From Panax quinquefolius (Eukaryota; Streptophyta; Magnoliopsida; Apiales; Araliaceae): a DNA stretch of 64,000 nt. Where the stretch lies: positions 120,827,767 through 120,891,766 of the forward strand of contig CM035164.1 in the NCBI GenBank assembly GCA_020205615.1, in the 5' to 3' direction. Below, piece by piece: positions 22,340-33,069 of this stretch. The notes beneath the pieces are model-generated. The model had not been told where the DNA came from and did no database searches. It saw only the letters and a list, made by a program, of their open reading frames with translations. Within the stretch, counting starts at the first letter, position 1. Every line of letters starts with the position of its first letter. The position numbers were made by a program, and so were the translations under genes.

Positions 22340-25300
22340 AGAGAAATTAGAGAGTCGATTTTGAATTTTAGTCAATTGTCAATTACGAATCTTAATTCAT
22401 TTTAACTTTTGAGTAATCCTTATGTTTTATCTTCACTATTTTATCAAATGTTGAACTAATTCTAATTATTTTTTCAGGAACTTTTCTATCTATTTCTTCC
22501 AAGTTGCCCCGGCAAAGCAAGGCTATAATGGACGTTTATATTAAATTGTCAGGAAGAACATTATTACATGTATGAATTTAGTGTAATAAATTTACTTATT
22601 AAATATTTAAATTCCATATTTTAATTTTAAATATTTAAGTTTCATCTTCTTGCTTATATTATTTATCTTATAAATATTCAGAACTGAGATTCATTTTTCA
22701 AAAAACATATTACGTTGTGCTTAATTAAATTAATTAATAACAAAAATTTATATAATTAAGATTTATGTAGTCTGTGTGGGGATTGACCTCTTTGTATCCT
22801 TAATTTGTTCTATATAATGTTAAACTCCCCCAGATTTTTGCCCCGAATCGAATCCAATCCATCAAAATAAAGCCTTAAATCACTGGCCCAATAGTAGTAT
22901 AATTTAGGATTATCTTAGCCTACACAGTTTCACCCAAAAGGTCATGAATGAAGGTACTATTGTTAGTAATTTAATTTCTTATATACAGACAAATTTTTTC
23001 TATATCTTTCGATGTGGAACTGGGGTGTTACAATAATAGCTTCAACTTTTCATACATAATATACAATTTATGATTTTACCTTGACAAGAAGTAAATATAG
23101 ATCATCCTGCAATATATTTACTACTGGTACATCATGCAAAAGAAGCTTGATTGCAGTGATGAATACTACCTAGACTATGAAGAAGCAAACAAGGCTGTTG
23201 TATCTTAATCATGCAAATATTGGTCTGAGTTAATTTTCTGTACATATATTTGATATGTAAAATCGATCATTATATAAATTTCTATTAGAAAGAGGTAGCT
23301 GAAATGATCCGATAATATATTCACCTGATCAGAAATTAGCATGTATATAATCTGATTTTTACTGCATGGAATAAATAATTAGTTGCGTGTTAGTTTTGTC
23401 CCAGCTGTTGGCAATGGCATGGGTAATTTCAATCATAATACTCCCTCCATTCCTCTTTAATAGACTTTTTAGGTGAAAGCACACAGATTAAAAAAATGTC
23501 ATTAATGCTAGGATTAGAGTAGCAGGATAATTGATATTCCAGGTACACTGAAAGCTAATCCCCTTGCAGAATCAGCAAGGGAAAACTATTCCAAGCATCA
23601 AATAAAAAGCACATCAAAAATCATATGCTAGTTAGTATGAAATCCTTCTTCGCTACCAAAGCTGTTAATGATGCCGAGTTCGCACTCAAGAGTCCCATGC
23701 TCATAGAAGAACTGAATTACTACCTTGATCTCCTCCCTCATCACCCCCCAAAATTTGTGAAAAAACAATAAACTTAAAACACATTTGATCAGGGGCCTTT
23801 TCTTCATTCGTACTCATCTAACCTACTTATCAAAAGGTCTTTTCAAGTAATTAACATCTCCAAACTCATCATGCCATACTCAAATATCGTTTAGACTTGT
23901 GAACTAATCCTTAAAAGAACACTCCACACCACAACATTAACATACACGGAGAGGGAGAAGGGGGAGCGAGGGAGGGAGGGATTTAGAAGGCACCCTATGC
24001 AGAGGAGGAAAAAAAAATAAATGGAACGGCACAATTACTACAACCAAGAACAACCCCAAGAATCTTAGCATGTCAAGAGAAGCACATGCTACAGTAATAT
24101 ACCTTCTTGAAAGTAAGATTGTATCCCCAACATGATTTTACAAATGACTACCAGACTTCAACTTTAAACAATTTACGTTACCATTGCAATTGTGATTTAT
24201 CTTGCAGTGACCTGAAAATGAGAATGACTATCATGGTAGGTAAAAAAAACTCAATCACCTGGTAACATGCAAGCATCAGTCCTAAAAATTGCCAAGAATC
24301 CGGGTTCTCATTTGAGAGGGCCAGAAGCTCAATTCATTATTGAATGCAGCCATGCGCATCCGTGATGTCTAAGCTTTATCCATGAAACTACCAGCTGAAG
24401 TGATCCAAGAACTTTGATATTTAGAACCACTAAATGACTATTTGTTGCCCTGATAAAAAAGACAACATATCCCAGTCTCCAATTCAAACATTAAGACCCA
24501 ATACTAAGAAAATGTTAGCATCTGGCTGCAAAAGTTATTTATCGCAACTTCTAATGTACTTATAGGAAGTTGACCCTCAACTAACAACTCTAGGGTCTAA
24601 CAATATGTTTCAAGATCCAATTAAGTAAAGGATTACATAATGCTCTTAAATACCTGGTGCATCTTACACCGCAAACCTTATGAAGTCAACAAAATGAAAA
24701 TAATTTACTACATTTATGTATTCATAACACAATTACATTTTCAAGGACCACTGTATCAAAGTATGGACGTACCCAACAACTTATGACTTATCTTATGTAC
24801 TAAACAGCATCAGGCATGGGCCTTTCGCAGCTTGGGGGAATCACAGCCTTTCAGGTGTGCAACATTGAAGGTTTTTAAAAATTCAAAAAAGATGAATATC
24901 TTGTCAAATAGTTTTTGTATTAGATCAAAGAAATTAATCATATTTTTAGTAGTCGCCTTTAGTATGTTTATAATTCCAATAATTGCTTATCAGGGGAATA
25001 ATAACATTGCTAGAAACCGAGTAGGAAAAAAAGAGTAAGAAAACCGTAAGGACATGGATGCTCCAATCAAGCAATAAGCAGATTCTGAATCAGATATTTG
25101 CCAGCACATATGGCATGAACAAGTATAGAAAGATTTCTGTTAGTAATATCTTTATAGAAAGATTCTGCCAGTAGCATCATGCTTTCCTTACATTAATGTA
25201 TGCCAATAATATTTTAGTACGAGTGTGTGAGAGAAGAGAGAGGAGAGAAGCAGCGTAGAAAGAGATCTGCATCTCATAATATAAAAATAAAGCTAGATTC

Positions 25301-25480
25301 GACTTCACAATCTTGGAAGATAAGAAAAGCTACAAATGTTTTTACAATGTAATGTATGAAAAAGTTTCTAAACCACAACAGGACAAGGAAAAAACTTTTG
25401 GGGGGAATAAGAAGGTAAATTTAAATGCACAATTGAGTAATTGGAGATAAGATTGACAATCCTATATTGCATATGCAGTT
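22340..25480. other. Intergenic DNA downstream of the RING gene
   Basis: No gene recognised apart from a doubtful 44-codon frame (23637-23771). The lower part, roughly 25200-25500, should include the 3' untranslated region of the RING gene on the minus strand, but I could not settle a polyadenylation site. A single Stowaway-like end (CTCCCTCCATTCC near 23442) has no partner. Confidence 0.45.
23637..23771 (+). CDS. Doubtful 44-residue frame, unrecognised
   Basis: An ATG frame reading MKSFFATKAVNDAEFALKSP and ending LPHHPPKFVKKQ. Its amino-acid composition is less AT-driven than the surroundings, which is why I note it. It could be an exon remnant or a captured piece of a gene. I recognise no family, see no splice-supported neighbours and consider chance a real possibility. 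Confidence 0.15.
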   Translation: MKSFFATKAVNDAEFALKSPMLIEELNYYLDLLPHHPPKFVKKQ

Positions 25481-25503
25481 TAAGCTACGGTTGCAAATAT
25501 ACC

Positions 25504-26202
25504 TCAAGACCAGAGTAGAGCAATTAACACAAAAAATATAACTACCATGCACAGTAACTTCAAAGAGAAATCAGCCTGCTCTTCTTGACTTGCCCGCCGA
25601 AGAGGGAATCCATGTGCATGGCCCCCATGAAATGGACTAGAATATCCATAGGGAATGCCAGCAGCTCCACCATACATGGAAGCACCAGGAAATCTGTGCA
25701 CGTGAACGTTAAACATAGACGGAATGAGACCACCAAACCCCGCAGAGAATGAGAAGTTGCCAACCCTCGTTGTGGCTGCAGGTGCAAATCCACCTAATCC
25801 ACCCATGAACCCAAACCCTTGTTGTGGAAAATGGTTTGTATCTGGTGGAGGAGCCGTTTCCGGTCTCTGCCCAGCTGGACGATGAGGAATCTCAACCCCA
25901 GCAATCGACTTAGACCTCGGGTCTGTTGAGCTCTTTCCCCGGCCATACAGAGGGACCAATTTCTGCTCCTCAACAAGGGCCTTACAAACCGGGCATTCCT
26001 GAGAATGCGAGTGAATGTGAAGCCATTTGTATAGGCAAGGCCAGCAAAAGAGGTGACCACATAGAGTAACAATCGGGTCTTGTGCTAAATCAAAGCATAT
26101 ATTACACTCAAAATTATCAACATCTCCATTGCTACCATTATTACTGGAGCAAGAAGAGCTCTCATGCGGTAAGCTTGTTGGTTCCCCAAACTCACTAGAC
26201 AT
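25504..26202 (-). CDS. RMA-type RING-finger E3 ubiquitin ligase, membrane-anchored
   Basis: Encodes 232 residues without a coding intron. The RING finger is at residues 33-73 with the full C3HC4 set: Cys33, Cys36, Cys48, His50, Cys53, Cys56, Cys70, Cys73 (CNICFDLAQDP, TLCGHLFCWPCLYKWL, CPVC). LVPLYGRGKS and PHRPAGQRPE follow, both typical of the plant RMA / animal RNF5-RNF185 group. The middle is Gly/Phe-rich and the last ~20 residues (LKLLCMVVIFFVLIALLWS) form one membrane span, so the enzyme should sit in an internal membrane, probably the ER, with the RING facing the cytosol. Such ligases pair with an E2 and ubiquitinate membrane or misfolded proteins. I chose the ATG at 26202; the frame stays open eight codons upstream but without another ATG. 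The best plant match I recall is the At1g19310-like group; substrate unknown. The frame is intact and looks functional. Confidence 0.93.
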   Translation of the reverse strand: MSSEFGEPTSLPHESSSCSSNNGSNGDVDNFECNICFDLAQDPIVTLCGHLFCWPCLYKWLHIHSHSQECPVCKALVEEQKLVPLYGRGKSSTDPRSKSIAGVEIPHRPAGQRPETAPPPDTNHFPQQGFGFMGGLGGFAPAATTRVGNFSFSAGFGGLIPSMFNVHVHRFPGASMYGGAAGIPYGYSSPFHGGHAHGFPLRRASQEEQADFSLKLLCMVVIFFVLIALLWS

Positions 26203-26231
26203 CTCAAAACTGGTAAATACCCTCAATTTTC

Positions 26232-26698
26232 CTGTAAATCATACATAAAACCCCTTAATTAACAATTGGCCAAAATAATACTACATCTCCCAAAATCAAA
26301 GATAATCAATTTCCAAAAATAAGAAAACCAAGACATTGATAACCCATTTCACCAACCATAGCAATAAATATAAATTACCATCAAATAACTGAAATTTGAA
26401 AATATACAATCAAACATACAATCCGAAATCAAAACCTAAAATTCCAATAACATGAAGTACCAAACCATGAATTTGCATTCTTAAATTTGCATTCTTAAAG
26501 TCATTAAAGTCTCAAACTTTTTAATACAAATGATCAAATTTACCAAAATAGAGTAAACCCCAATAAAATTTAACTACCAAACAACACAAGATCCGAGACA
26601 ATCACAAACATATACGAACAATAAGCATGGAAATTAAAACCCTACACGTATATAAATAAAAAAATTAATTTCAAAGGAGGGATATAAAAATTCCAAAC
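26232..26698 (-). other. Probable 5'-leader intron of the RING ligase gene
   Basis: On the minus strand, ACTGAAAAG|GTTTGG at 26698 is a reasonable donor and ATGATTTACAG|GAAAA at 26232 a good acceptor. The acceptor lies 29 bases upstream of the chosen ATG. The interval is very AT-rich, as plant introns are. Leader introns are common in plant genes of this kind and often raise expression. Splicing is inferred from sequence only. Confidence 0.5.
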
Positions 26699-26808
26699 CT
26701 TTTCAGTATTCAGATGAGAAAACAGAACAAGTGACCGATCGACCAACTACGGATCGATCGATCGGAAAGTCAAAATCAGAAGGCCAGGAAACAGAACTTT
26801 AAAAGGGG

Positions 26809-26824
26809 ATTTTATAATTTTATA
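26809..26824 (-). promoter_or_regulatory. Possible TATA box of the RING ligase gene
   Basis: Two adjacent TATAAAAT words on the minus strand, about 110 bases upstream of the proposed leader-intron donor. Position and sequence fit a core promoter. The short leader between contains a CGATCGATCGATC run (about 26751-26764). Confidence 0.4.
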
Positions 26825-26849
26825 CCATAAAATTGTCTGCCAACGAAGA

Positions 26850-28065
26850 TTGCGTCATAGTCCAGGTGGCACTTTTTAAGTGTTGTAAAAACCGCGTCGT
26901 GATATCTGACTAGGAATGCCAATTGGGCTTCAGGGTCGGGTACCTGACACGAAACTCCACCGAATATGACTATTCTACCCTTAGGAAATTTCCAAAATTT
27001 AGTTATTTTGGACCAAAAAAAGAAAATTCGACAAGGCCGAAGAAAATTTCAGCGTAACTTGTTTCGGTCGTACCACGTGGTCCAACATGCAAAAGCAAGA
27101 AAATGTGGAAGGTTTTGGTGCAGAGAAATATTAATTTTTACATACACTATTGTTACTTTTATTTTGAATATTTTAACCTATAATATGGATCCTCTAATCT
27201 AATCTACACTAAAATGATCCTCTAATATTATTTTTTTTACGTTCTTCCGTTTAATTCTCATTTTTTAGAGTTTTATTTCTCCTAGTTTGATTTTTTTCCC
27301 CCAATTTATGGAGCTTTTTTTCTTCTAATTTGAGATTTTCTCATTCTAATGAGCTTTTTTTTCATGAACTCTCCGTGAATGAGGTTTGATTGACATTAAT
27401 CGGAGAAGACAAATCTATTCAGATTTAGGTATGGGTTATTATGACAGCCTCCTTTTCGTTGTTGGTGTTGAAGAACTACATAAATATGTATATTTTTTGT
27501 CTATTTTTTAAGAAATATATATGATCTCGAGTTTCGAGTTTCAATTTAGGACGGGAGAAAGTATGACATTAACTCTAATATTTTTGTAATTCGATTAAAT
27601 TATTTTCTATTCTTATTCTATAATTTTGACAAAAACAAACTACTATAATATAAAAATTTTGTGATTTAGTCATTCAAATTAGGAGCACTATGACCATTAC
27701 TAAACATAGAGGTGATAAATGGATAAGAATTTAATGAGTAATGGATCACTAATGAGTTGGATAATAAATGAATAAGTTTAAATGAGTTACAAATGGATAA
27801 ATTTTAAATAAATATGGTAAAACTCATCAACACGTGTAACCCACAATTTTTAATATGTATTATTTTTTCTCAAGCCAATATCAAAATTTTAATATTTTTA
27901 TCCATGTGACATAATGGTACTATTCCTAATTCCAATATGCTGTCAGAATAAATATACAATATTTTTATAGTTGTTTTAGTAATATTTAACACTTTTCGCT
28001 CTGAACCTCTAACAACAATATTTTTGCTCTTGTAATATCAATCGTCTATTTTTATTCGTAAGAAA
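26850..28065. other. Intergenic DNA upstream of the RING gene
   Basis: No recognisable gene or repeat termini. Poly-T and TTTTTC-rich stretches at 27220-27370; weak repeats of the word AATGAGT / GGATAA at 27715-27800. Confidence 0.4.
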
Positions 28066-28067
28066 TA

Positions 28068-28333
28068 CTACATCCGTCCTATAATAAGTGTTTTTTACAT
28101 ATACCAATATACAAGTTAAAATGACAAAAATACTCTTAATATATTTTATTTGAAGTTGAAGAGTTAATGAGTGTCATTTAATTGTAGTGATGGTAAGATG
28201 CAATAAATATCATTGAATGCATAAGGACATATATGAGAAAATATTGCAAAAATTGTATTGGAGTTCTAACACATCACTTATTTTGGGAAGAAATATTAAG
28301 CCTAAAAAAGCACTTATTGTGGGACGGATGTAA
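28068..28333. repeat. Stowaway-like (Tc1/mariner) MITE 1
   Basis: Terminal inverted repeats CTACATCCGTCCTATAATAAG and its partner CTTATTGTGGGACGGATGTAA, with a TA dinucleotide on each side (28066-28067, 28334-28335). About 266 bp, non-coding. This is the size, target and CCGTCC terminus of Stowaway-type elements. Confidence 0.75.
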
Positions 28334-28377
28334 TAATTTTTTAGTACAACTTTTGATATATGCACACTAAGTTTATA

Positions 28378-28652
28378 CTACATCTGTTCTTAAAAGATTG
28401 TCGTTTAAGATTTTGGCACATGGATTAAAAAAGTATCATTTACCAAGCAAAATTTATTTGAAATTCCATCACTACCCCTTTATGGGAAGTTGAAAACTAT
28501 TAATACAAGAAAAAAAATTTCTTGGGACAATGAGAGAAGGTAGGGGTAATATAGGAAAGTAAATAATTTATTCTCCTTGAAAATTGTAAACGACAAACTT
28601 TTTGGAACACATTTTTTCTTCTAAAACGACAATCTTTTAGGAACGGAGGGAG
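28378..28652. repeat. Stowaway-like MITE 2
   Basis: The left end TTCTTAAAAGATTGTCGTTT mirrors the right end AAACGACAATCTTTTAGGAA, continuing into CGGAGGGAG. TA flanks at 28376-28377 and 28653-28654. About 275 bp and non-coding. Its inner sequence differs from MITE 1, so it is a separate family. Confidence 0.75.
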
Positions 28653-28923
28653 TACAACATAAATCGTGCTAAAAAAATTATTATTACACTAAAAATGCCA
28701 GTATATTTCTTACACTAGGATTCTCTTCATTTCAAATAAATAGAGACTCTTTATTTCATGGTCTAGATTTAAAATATTCTCTTATTTCATGGTCTAGATT
28801 TAAAATCATTTCTCTCCTGTCAGCATGATGTCATATTTCAACACATTTTAAATTTAGATCCTGAAATAGAGAATCTAACAGAGAGTATCCTTGTCCCCTG
28901 TAACCCTTAGTCCCTAACTACTA

Positions 28924-29177
28924 ATCCCTCCGTCCCATGATAAAAGTCATTATTACTATTTTGGGTAGTCCCATGTTAAATGTTTATTTTTCTTTAATAA
29001 CCATACTTTTACACATATTTTTTCTATTATACCCATAGCATTAAATATCTCATACTTTTCTTATTCTAATTCTCTCTCCATATTTAATGACATTATTATG
29101 GACAATTTTGTCATTTTATTCATTTTCTTAATATGCGTGAAAAGTCCATGAGGACTTTTATCCTGTGACGGAAGGAG
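28924..29177. repeat. Stowaway-like MITE 3
   Basis: Ends ATCCCTCCGTCCCATGATAA and TTATCCTGTGACGGAAGGAG are inverted copies, with TA at 28922-28923 and 29178-29179. About 254 bp. A partial relative may lie just before it (28731-28890), where TTTCATGGTCTAGATTTAAA occurs twice. Confidence 0.7.
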
Positions 29178-29245
29178 TATAACATTGAGACACACACACG
29201 AGCAAGGTTCATTATCCTTGATGAGCACCCAAAGATAGTGATAAT

Positions 29246-29574
29246 TAAGGGTGTAAACGAATCGAGTCGAACCGAGTATTGAATTGCTCAGATTTGGTTC
29301 ACTAAATTTATCGAGTATAAAATAAGGCTTGATTGAGGCTCATTTAGCTACCGAGTCGAGCGATTCCGATTCGAGCCCAAGCAGTTTGAACTTTTCGAAT
29401 AAATATGATCCGAATATCAATAGAAAATTATAATTTGAGGAGGTTCGAGTAATTTATCGAACTTTAAAATTTGCTCATATTTGACTCATTTATATTTCGA
29501 GTCGAGCTCGAATCGAACTTTTAGTTGAGCGAGTACGAATCGAGCACAAACTGTTTGCTCATTTTACAGCCTTA
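29246..29574. mobile_element. hAT-like MITE with 8-bp target duplication
   Basis: Begins TAAGGGTGTAAACGA and ends TTTTACAGCCTTA (inverted, one mismatch and one indel). The eight bases GTGATAAT at 29238-29245 recur exactly at 29575-29582. An 8-bp duplication and TAGGG-type ends indicate the hAT superfamily. The inside is full of CGAGTCGA / TCGAGC words in both directions and encodes nothing. It needs a transposase supplied from elsewhere. Confidence 0.8.
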
Positions 29575-29954
29575 GTGATAATAAAGGGAGTACGGTAATG
29601 TATTACCCCAAGCAGGAGAATAAACATTGTAGCTTATTATAAATCAAATCAAGATATTTTATATATATTTTATACGAGAAAAAACACATTTACTCTCTTG
29701 TGGTCGTCGTGTTTTAAGCAATTAGTCACTGTAGTTACCTTTACCACATTGTGTTCGTCGAGTTGTAAGCATTGAGTCACTGTATTTTAAAAAAATGAAA
29801 TTGGCCCACTGTGATTTTAAAAAATGCTTAATTGGGCCATTTCGTCAAATTTAGCGGATGTCTGTTTATTTATTTCTTACATGACATTTTAAAAAAATCA
29901 AGGAAATGACGTGGAATCAAATAATCAGACACACGTGGATATGGTATACAAATG

Positions 29955-30640
29955 CTAAAAATGAGGTAGAAAATATTTATAATATGTAAAATTTTAATAA
30001 AAATTAATATTATAATGTTTATAATATGTATGTTTTATTTTAAAAATAAAAATAAAAATACTTTTATGTTTTAAAATACGTATAAAATTTTTAAAAATAA
30101 AAATACTTTATGTTTTATTTTTTTTTTTCTTTACCTAAATATTTATAATATGTATAATATTAATTAAAATTAATATTATAATATTTATAATATGTATGTT
30201 TTGTTTTAAAATAAAAATAAAAATAATTTTATGTTTTAAAATACTTATAAAATTTTAAAAATAAAAATACTTTTATGTTTTATTTTCTTTCTTTTTCTTT
30301 ACCTAAATATTTATAATATTTATAATATTAATAAAAATTAATATTATAATATTTATAATATGTATGTTTTATTTTAAAATAAAATAAAAATAAAATACTT
30401 TTATGTTTTAAAATAAGTATTAATTTTAAAATAAAAATATTTTTATGTTTTATTTTCTTTCTTTTTAAAAATAAAAAATACTTTGAATTAACCCAGATCT
30501 GAAGGAAATAATCCAGATGAAGAAAGAATTCAGAGAAGAGAGAGACATAATAGGTAAAGAAAGAAAAGTATAAAAGTAAAAGAAAAACATACGTATTTTA
30601 GGTAAAGAAAAATATAAAAATATTTTTATTTTTAAAAATA
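29955..30640. repeat. AT-rich tandem-like repeats inside the left arm
   Basis: About three imperfect copies of a 150-190 bp unit containing TATTTATAATATGTATG, TTTTAAAATAC and TTTTATTTTCTTTCTTTTT. They lie between the outer and inner parts of the left inverted repeat, and the matching right arm has no such insert. The expansion is therefore secondary. Confidence 0.6.
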
Positions 30641-31091
30641 AAGAAAACAAATTATTTCCTACGTAAGCCAATCAGCCATTGTGTTCCCTCACACACTCTC
30701 TTTCTTCCACTTTTCTTGTTTCTCACCCTTCCTCATCGGGGTCTCCATCCCCTCTCTCTTTTTCTCTTCTCGCTCTCTTCATGTCTATGGGAAGGGGAGA
30801 TCACCATGATTTTGAAGTTCTCTGCACTGCGATTCATTTTCTTCAAATTCCTTTTTTTTACAAACTAACTTATTGGATTCCAATAAATTCACCAAGACCC
30901 AGATTTGAGCGAACGTATCATATCATGCGAAATACCTCATATTTCAACTACACTCCTCCAAATCTAATTATAATAAATAATTAAGGTGAGAGTTTTGGAT
31001 AGAAAGAAGCGCGCAACGGAGACTCCCGCGGATGTTCTGTCTGTCATATGAAATGATATGCTCACTCATATTTCAACCCTCCTCCAAATAC

Positions 31092-31320
31092 CTCACCCCT
31101 AACTTCTATCAAAAAACTTGCCACAGATTTAACCAGATCGTGCAAGACACCACCACCAATAAACAGATCAACTCCCCCACCACTGACGTTGTCGCCCTCC
31201 GCCTCTTCTTCCACGACTGCCTCATCGACGGCTGCGACGCCTCCATCCTTATCTCCTCTACCCCCTTCTCCAAAGCCGAGCGGGACGCCGACATTAACCA
31301 CTCCCTCCCCGGCGACGGCT
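31092..31320 (+). pseudogene. Captured class III peroxidase exon fragment
   Basis: About 76 residues that match the start of a mature secretory plant peroxidase: LTPNFYQKTCHRFNQIV, then ALRLFFHDCLIDGCDASIL, then FSKAERDADINHSLPGDG. The distal catalytic Arg and His (RLFFHDC), three early conserved cysteines and the calcium-site Asp residues are present. The frame begins with an ATG at 31032, but the residues before 31092 are not a convincing signal peptide. After GDG it runs into the transposon's inverted repeat and stops at 31361. The haem-binding proximal His and the rest of the enzyme are missing, so no peroxidase activity is expected. The high GC content contrasts sharply with the flanks. 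Confidence 0.85.
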
Positions 31321-31505
31321 CAAGAAAAGTGGAAGAGAGAGATAGGGAACACAATGGCTGACTGGCTTGCCACATAGGAAATAATTTATTTTATTTTATT
31401 TTTCAAAAGACACGTAGGAAAATTGGTCCAATTTCTTAACGTCCGTGAACAAAATTTAACGGAATGGCTTGATTAAGTATTTTTAAAAACCACAGTGGGC
31501 CAATT

Positions 31506-32383
31506 GAAGATGCTCTAATCTAATCAGTCTCATTCACAAATCTTTTCATCTTTTCTTCTTGCATAATATCATACTTCATACTATATATAAAAGTAGACTA
31601 CACTGAAACTAAATTTTTCCTTCCAAAAAAAACTTTTGACACACAATTTTACCCCCCAAAACTTACACTATCATCTTATATACTTTTACACGTTTAACAA
31701 AAAAACTCTTCATTTCTTTTATATCATTGCCCATTTAACAAGAAAATATCTCACTCCCCATCTTTAATGCTATTTATCACCATCAATAGCATTCATTTAT
31801 AACCAGATTCTCTTTTTCTGATGGATTCAACTCGAATTAGTTATTTGATGATGATTTGACTTACACGCTATTAACTCTTCATCGCCCTAACCCAGCCAAA
31901 ATCCTTTCACATTCGACTTTTACACTTCATCTTTAAAGATGCCCTAACTCAATCAGCCTCATTCACAAATCTTTTCATCTTCTCTTCTTGAATAGTATTT
32001 ATTGTCGAGAATACAAAAGGGTATTCTGTTAGATAATGTTGTGGATTTTGAATCAACTTGTAGATGAAATGATTTATTCTATTCGTCTTCTATCTTTAAT
32101 TCGGAGGAGTTTTCGAAAATCCCTCGATATTTGTTTATGAGCTATGTATATATATGATGATTAGATTCATTCTGATTACCATATTATATTTTCTTCTATT
32201 GTCATTTTTTTTAATTTTGTAGTGTCTTTTACTGTCAATGGCTCGAAGAGTGAACTTCATTTTTTTTATAACTCCACACAGACATGATTGGAGGTTGAGA
32301 GTCCGAATAATCCGCATGTGGACCATCTCACATATTAATACGATTGAGATGATATTTCTCGATGAAAATGTATCATTTTTTAT
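31506..32383. repeat. Flank with a 60-bp direct repeat
   Basis: A segment running from GATGCTCTAATCTAATCAG through TCATTCACAAATC and TCTTTTCATC (about 31507-31568) recurs at 31936-31997 with few changes. No gene is recognised in the rest. The first copy directly abuts the right end of the peroxidase-carrying element. Confidence 0.5.
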
Positions 32384-33069
32384 TGTAACACCCCCTTTTC
32401 GAAATAGAAAGAGAAGTTACTCAAAACACAACAAAACTCATGAATATATAACAAGGCTCTAAACCACAAAATAATAATCTCATAATGATTAAATGTCATA
32501 AGACAAACTATAATAAATGTCACACTAGCACAAACCACAATTTGAAATAACTATTACAACTCTAAATAAATCAATGTATCATAGCCTAACAAAATATATC
32601 TAAACAATTGGATAGAAGGGAGCTCTCATCACACTTGCCCTTGATCCCCCTGATTAACTGTTGGAAGAAAAACACAGTATGAGCCAAATGCCGAGGACGA
32701 ATATAGAGTACAGAATAAAGAACTGAGATAACTAACTCAATTTAATAAACTGAACTGTAACGTACAAAACTAATACAACAAAATAATAGGCTGAAGTAAA
32801 TGGCTGGGGTTATTTCATACCGAGCTCAAAATAAAATAGAAATATACCTTGTCACACATGCAAGTCAAATAATGCCACGCAGGCAAGTCACACACATTAG
32901 ACCGTGAATCCAATTCATGTAAAATTGGAAGGCGTGTTTGACACAAACATCACCAATCCGCAGAACATAACAGAACAGAAAACTAGAGTCGACCCATACG
33001 CCTCACACAACAAAACACCAAATGGCCAACTCCCAACGGAGTACAAAATGGAGACGCCGTGGACTGATC
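32384..33069 (-). repeat. Truncated LTR of another Ty3/gypsy family (minus orientation)
   Basis: Begins TGTAACACCCCCTTTTCG and contains ATGAGCCAAATGCC and AATTGGAAGGCGTG. This general style (TGTAACACCCC at one end, a GTGAGCC word inside) is common in plant gypsy LTRs read in reverse. It is cut off at 33069 by the tandem LTRs. Identification is by style only, and no partner copy is in the window. Confidence 0.45.

Larger units (their letters stand above)
29799..31505. mobile_element. Inverted-repeat transposon carrying a peroxidase exon (Pack-MULE-like)
   Basis: The outer left arm (29799-29871, AATTGGCCCACTGTG...) is mirrored by 31439-31505 (...CACAGTGGGCCAATT). The inner left arm (30649-30718, ATTATTTCCTACGTAAGCC through CCACTTTTCTTG) is mirrored by 31321-31387. 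Together these are arms of roughly 150-200 bp; the left arm has been spread apart by about 780 bp of AT-rich repeats. A class III peroxidase fragment lies between the arms. Long arms around a captured host exon fit a Pack-MULE. I found no 9-bp duplication, and the left end is blurred by repeats of GAGTCACTGTA (29720-29785), so the superfamily is inference. Confidence 0.6.

Noticed and set aside
21925..22364. Frames with long Tyr-Ile repeats
   Set aside because: They are translations of the TA microsatellites, not proteins.
23441..23475. Stowaway-like terminus CTCCCTCCATTCC
   Set aside because: No inverted partner is found within several hundred bases on either side.
24832..25038. 68-codon frame with a hydrophobic stretch (IIFLVVAFSMFIIPIIAY)
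   Set aside because: It begins from a TTG rather than an early ATG, lies in AT-rich DNA that naturally yields hydrophobic codons, and matches nothing I know.
25560..26072. Two other reading frames overlapping the RING gene on the same strand
   Set aside because: They are out-of-frame shadows of the RING coding sequence and show no family motifs.
30679..30984. 101-codon frame before the peroxidase fragment
   Set aside because: It begins inside the transposon's inverted arm, its codons reflect a CT-rich stretch, and it is not in frame with the peroxidase piece.
31062..31377. Antisense and alternate frames over the peroxidase fragment
   Set aside because: GC-rich coding sequence leaves long open shadows; only the frame with RLFFHDC makes biological sense.
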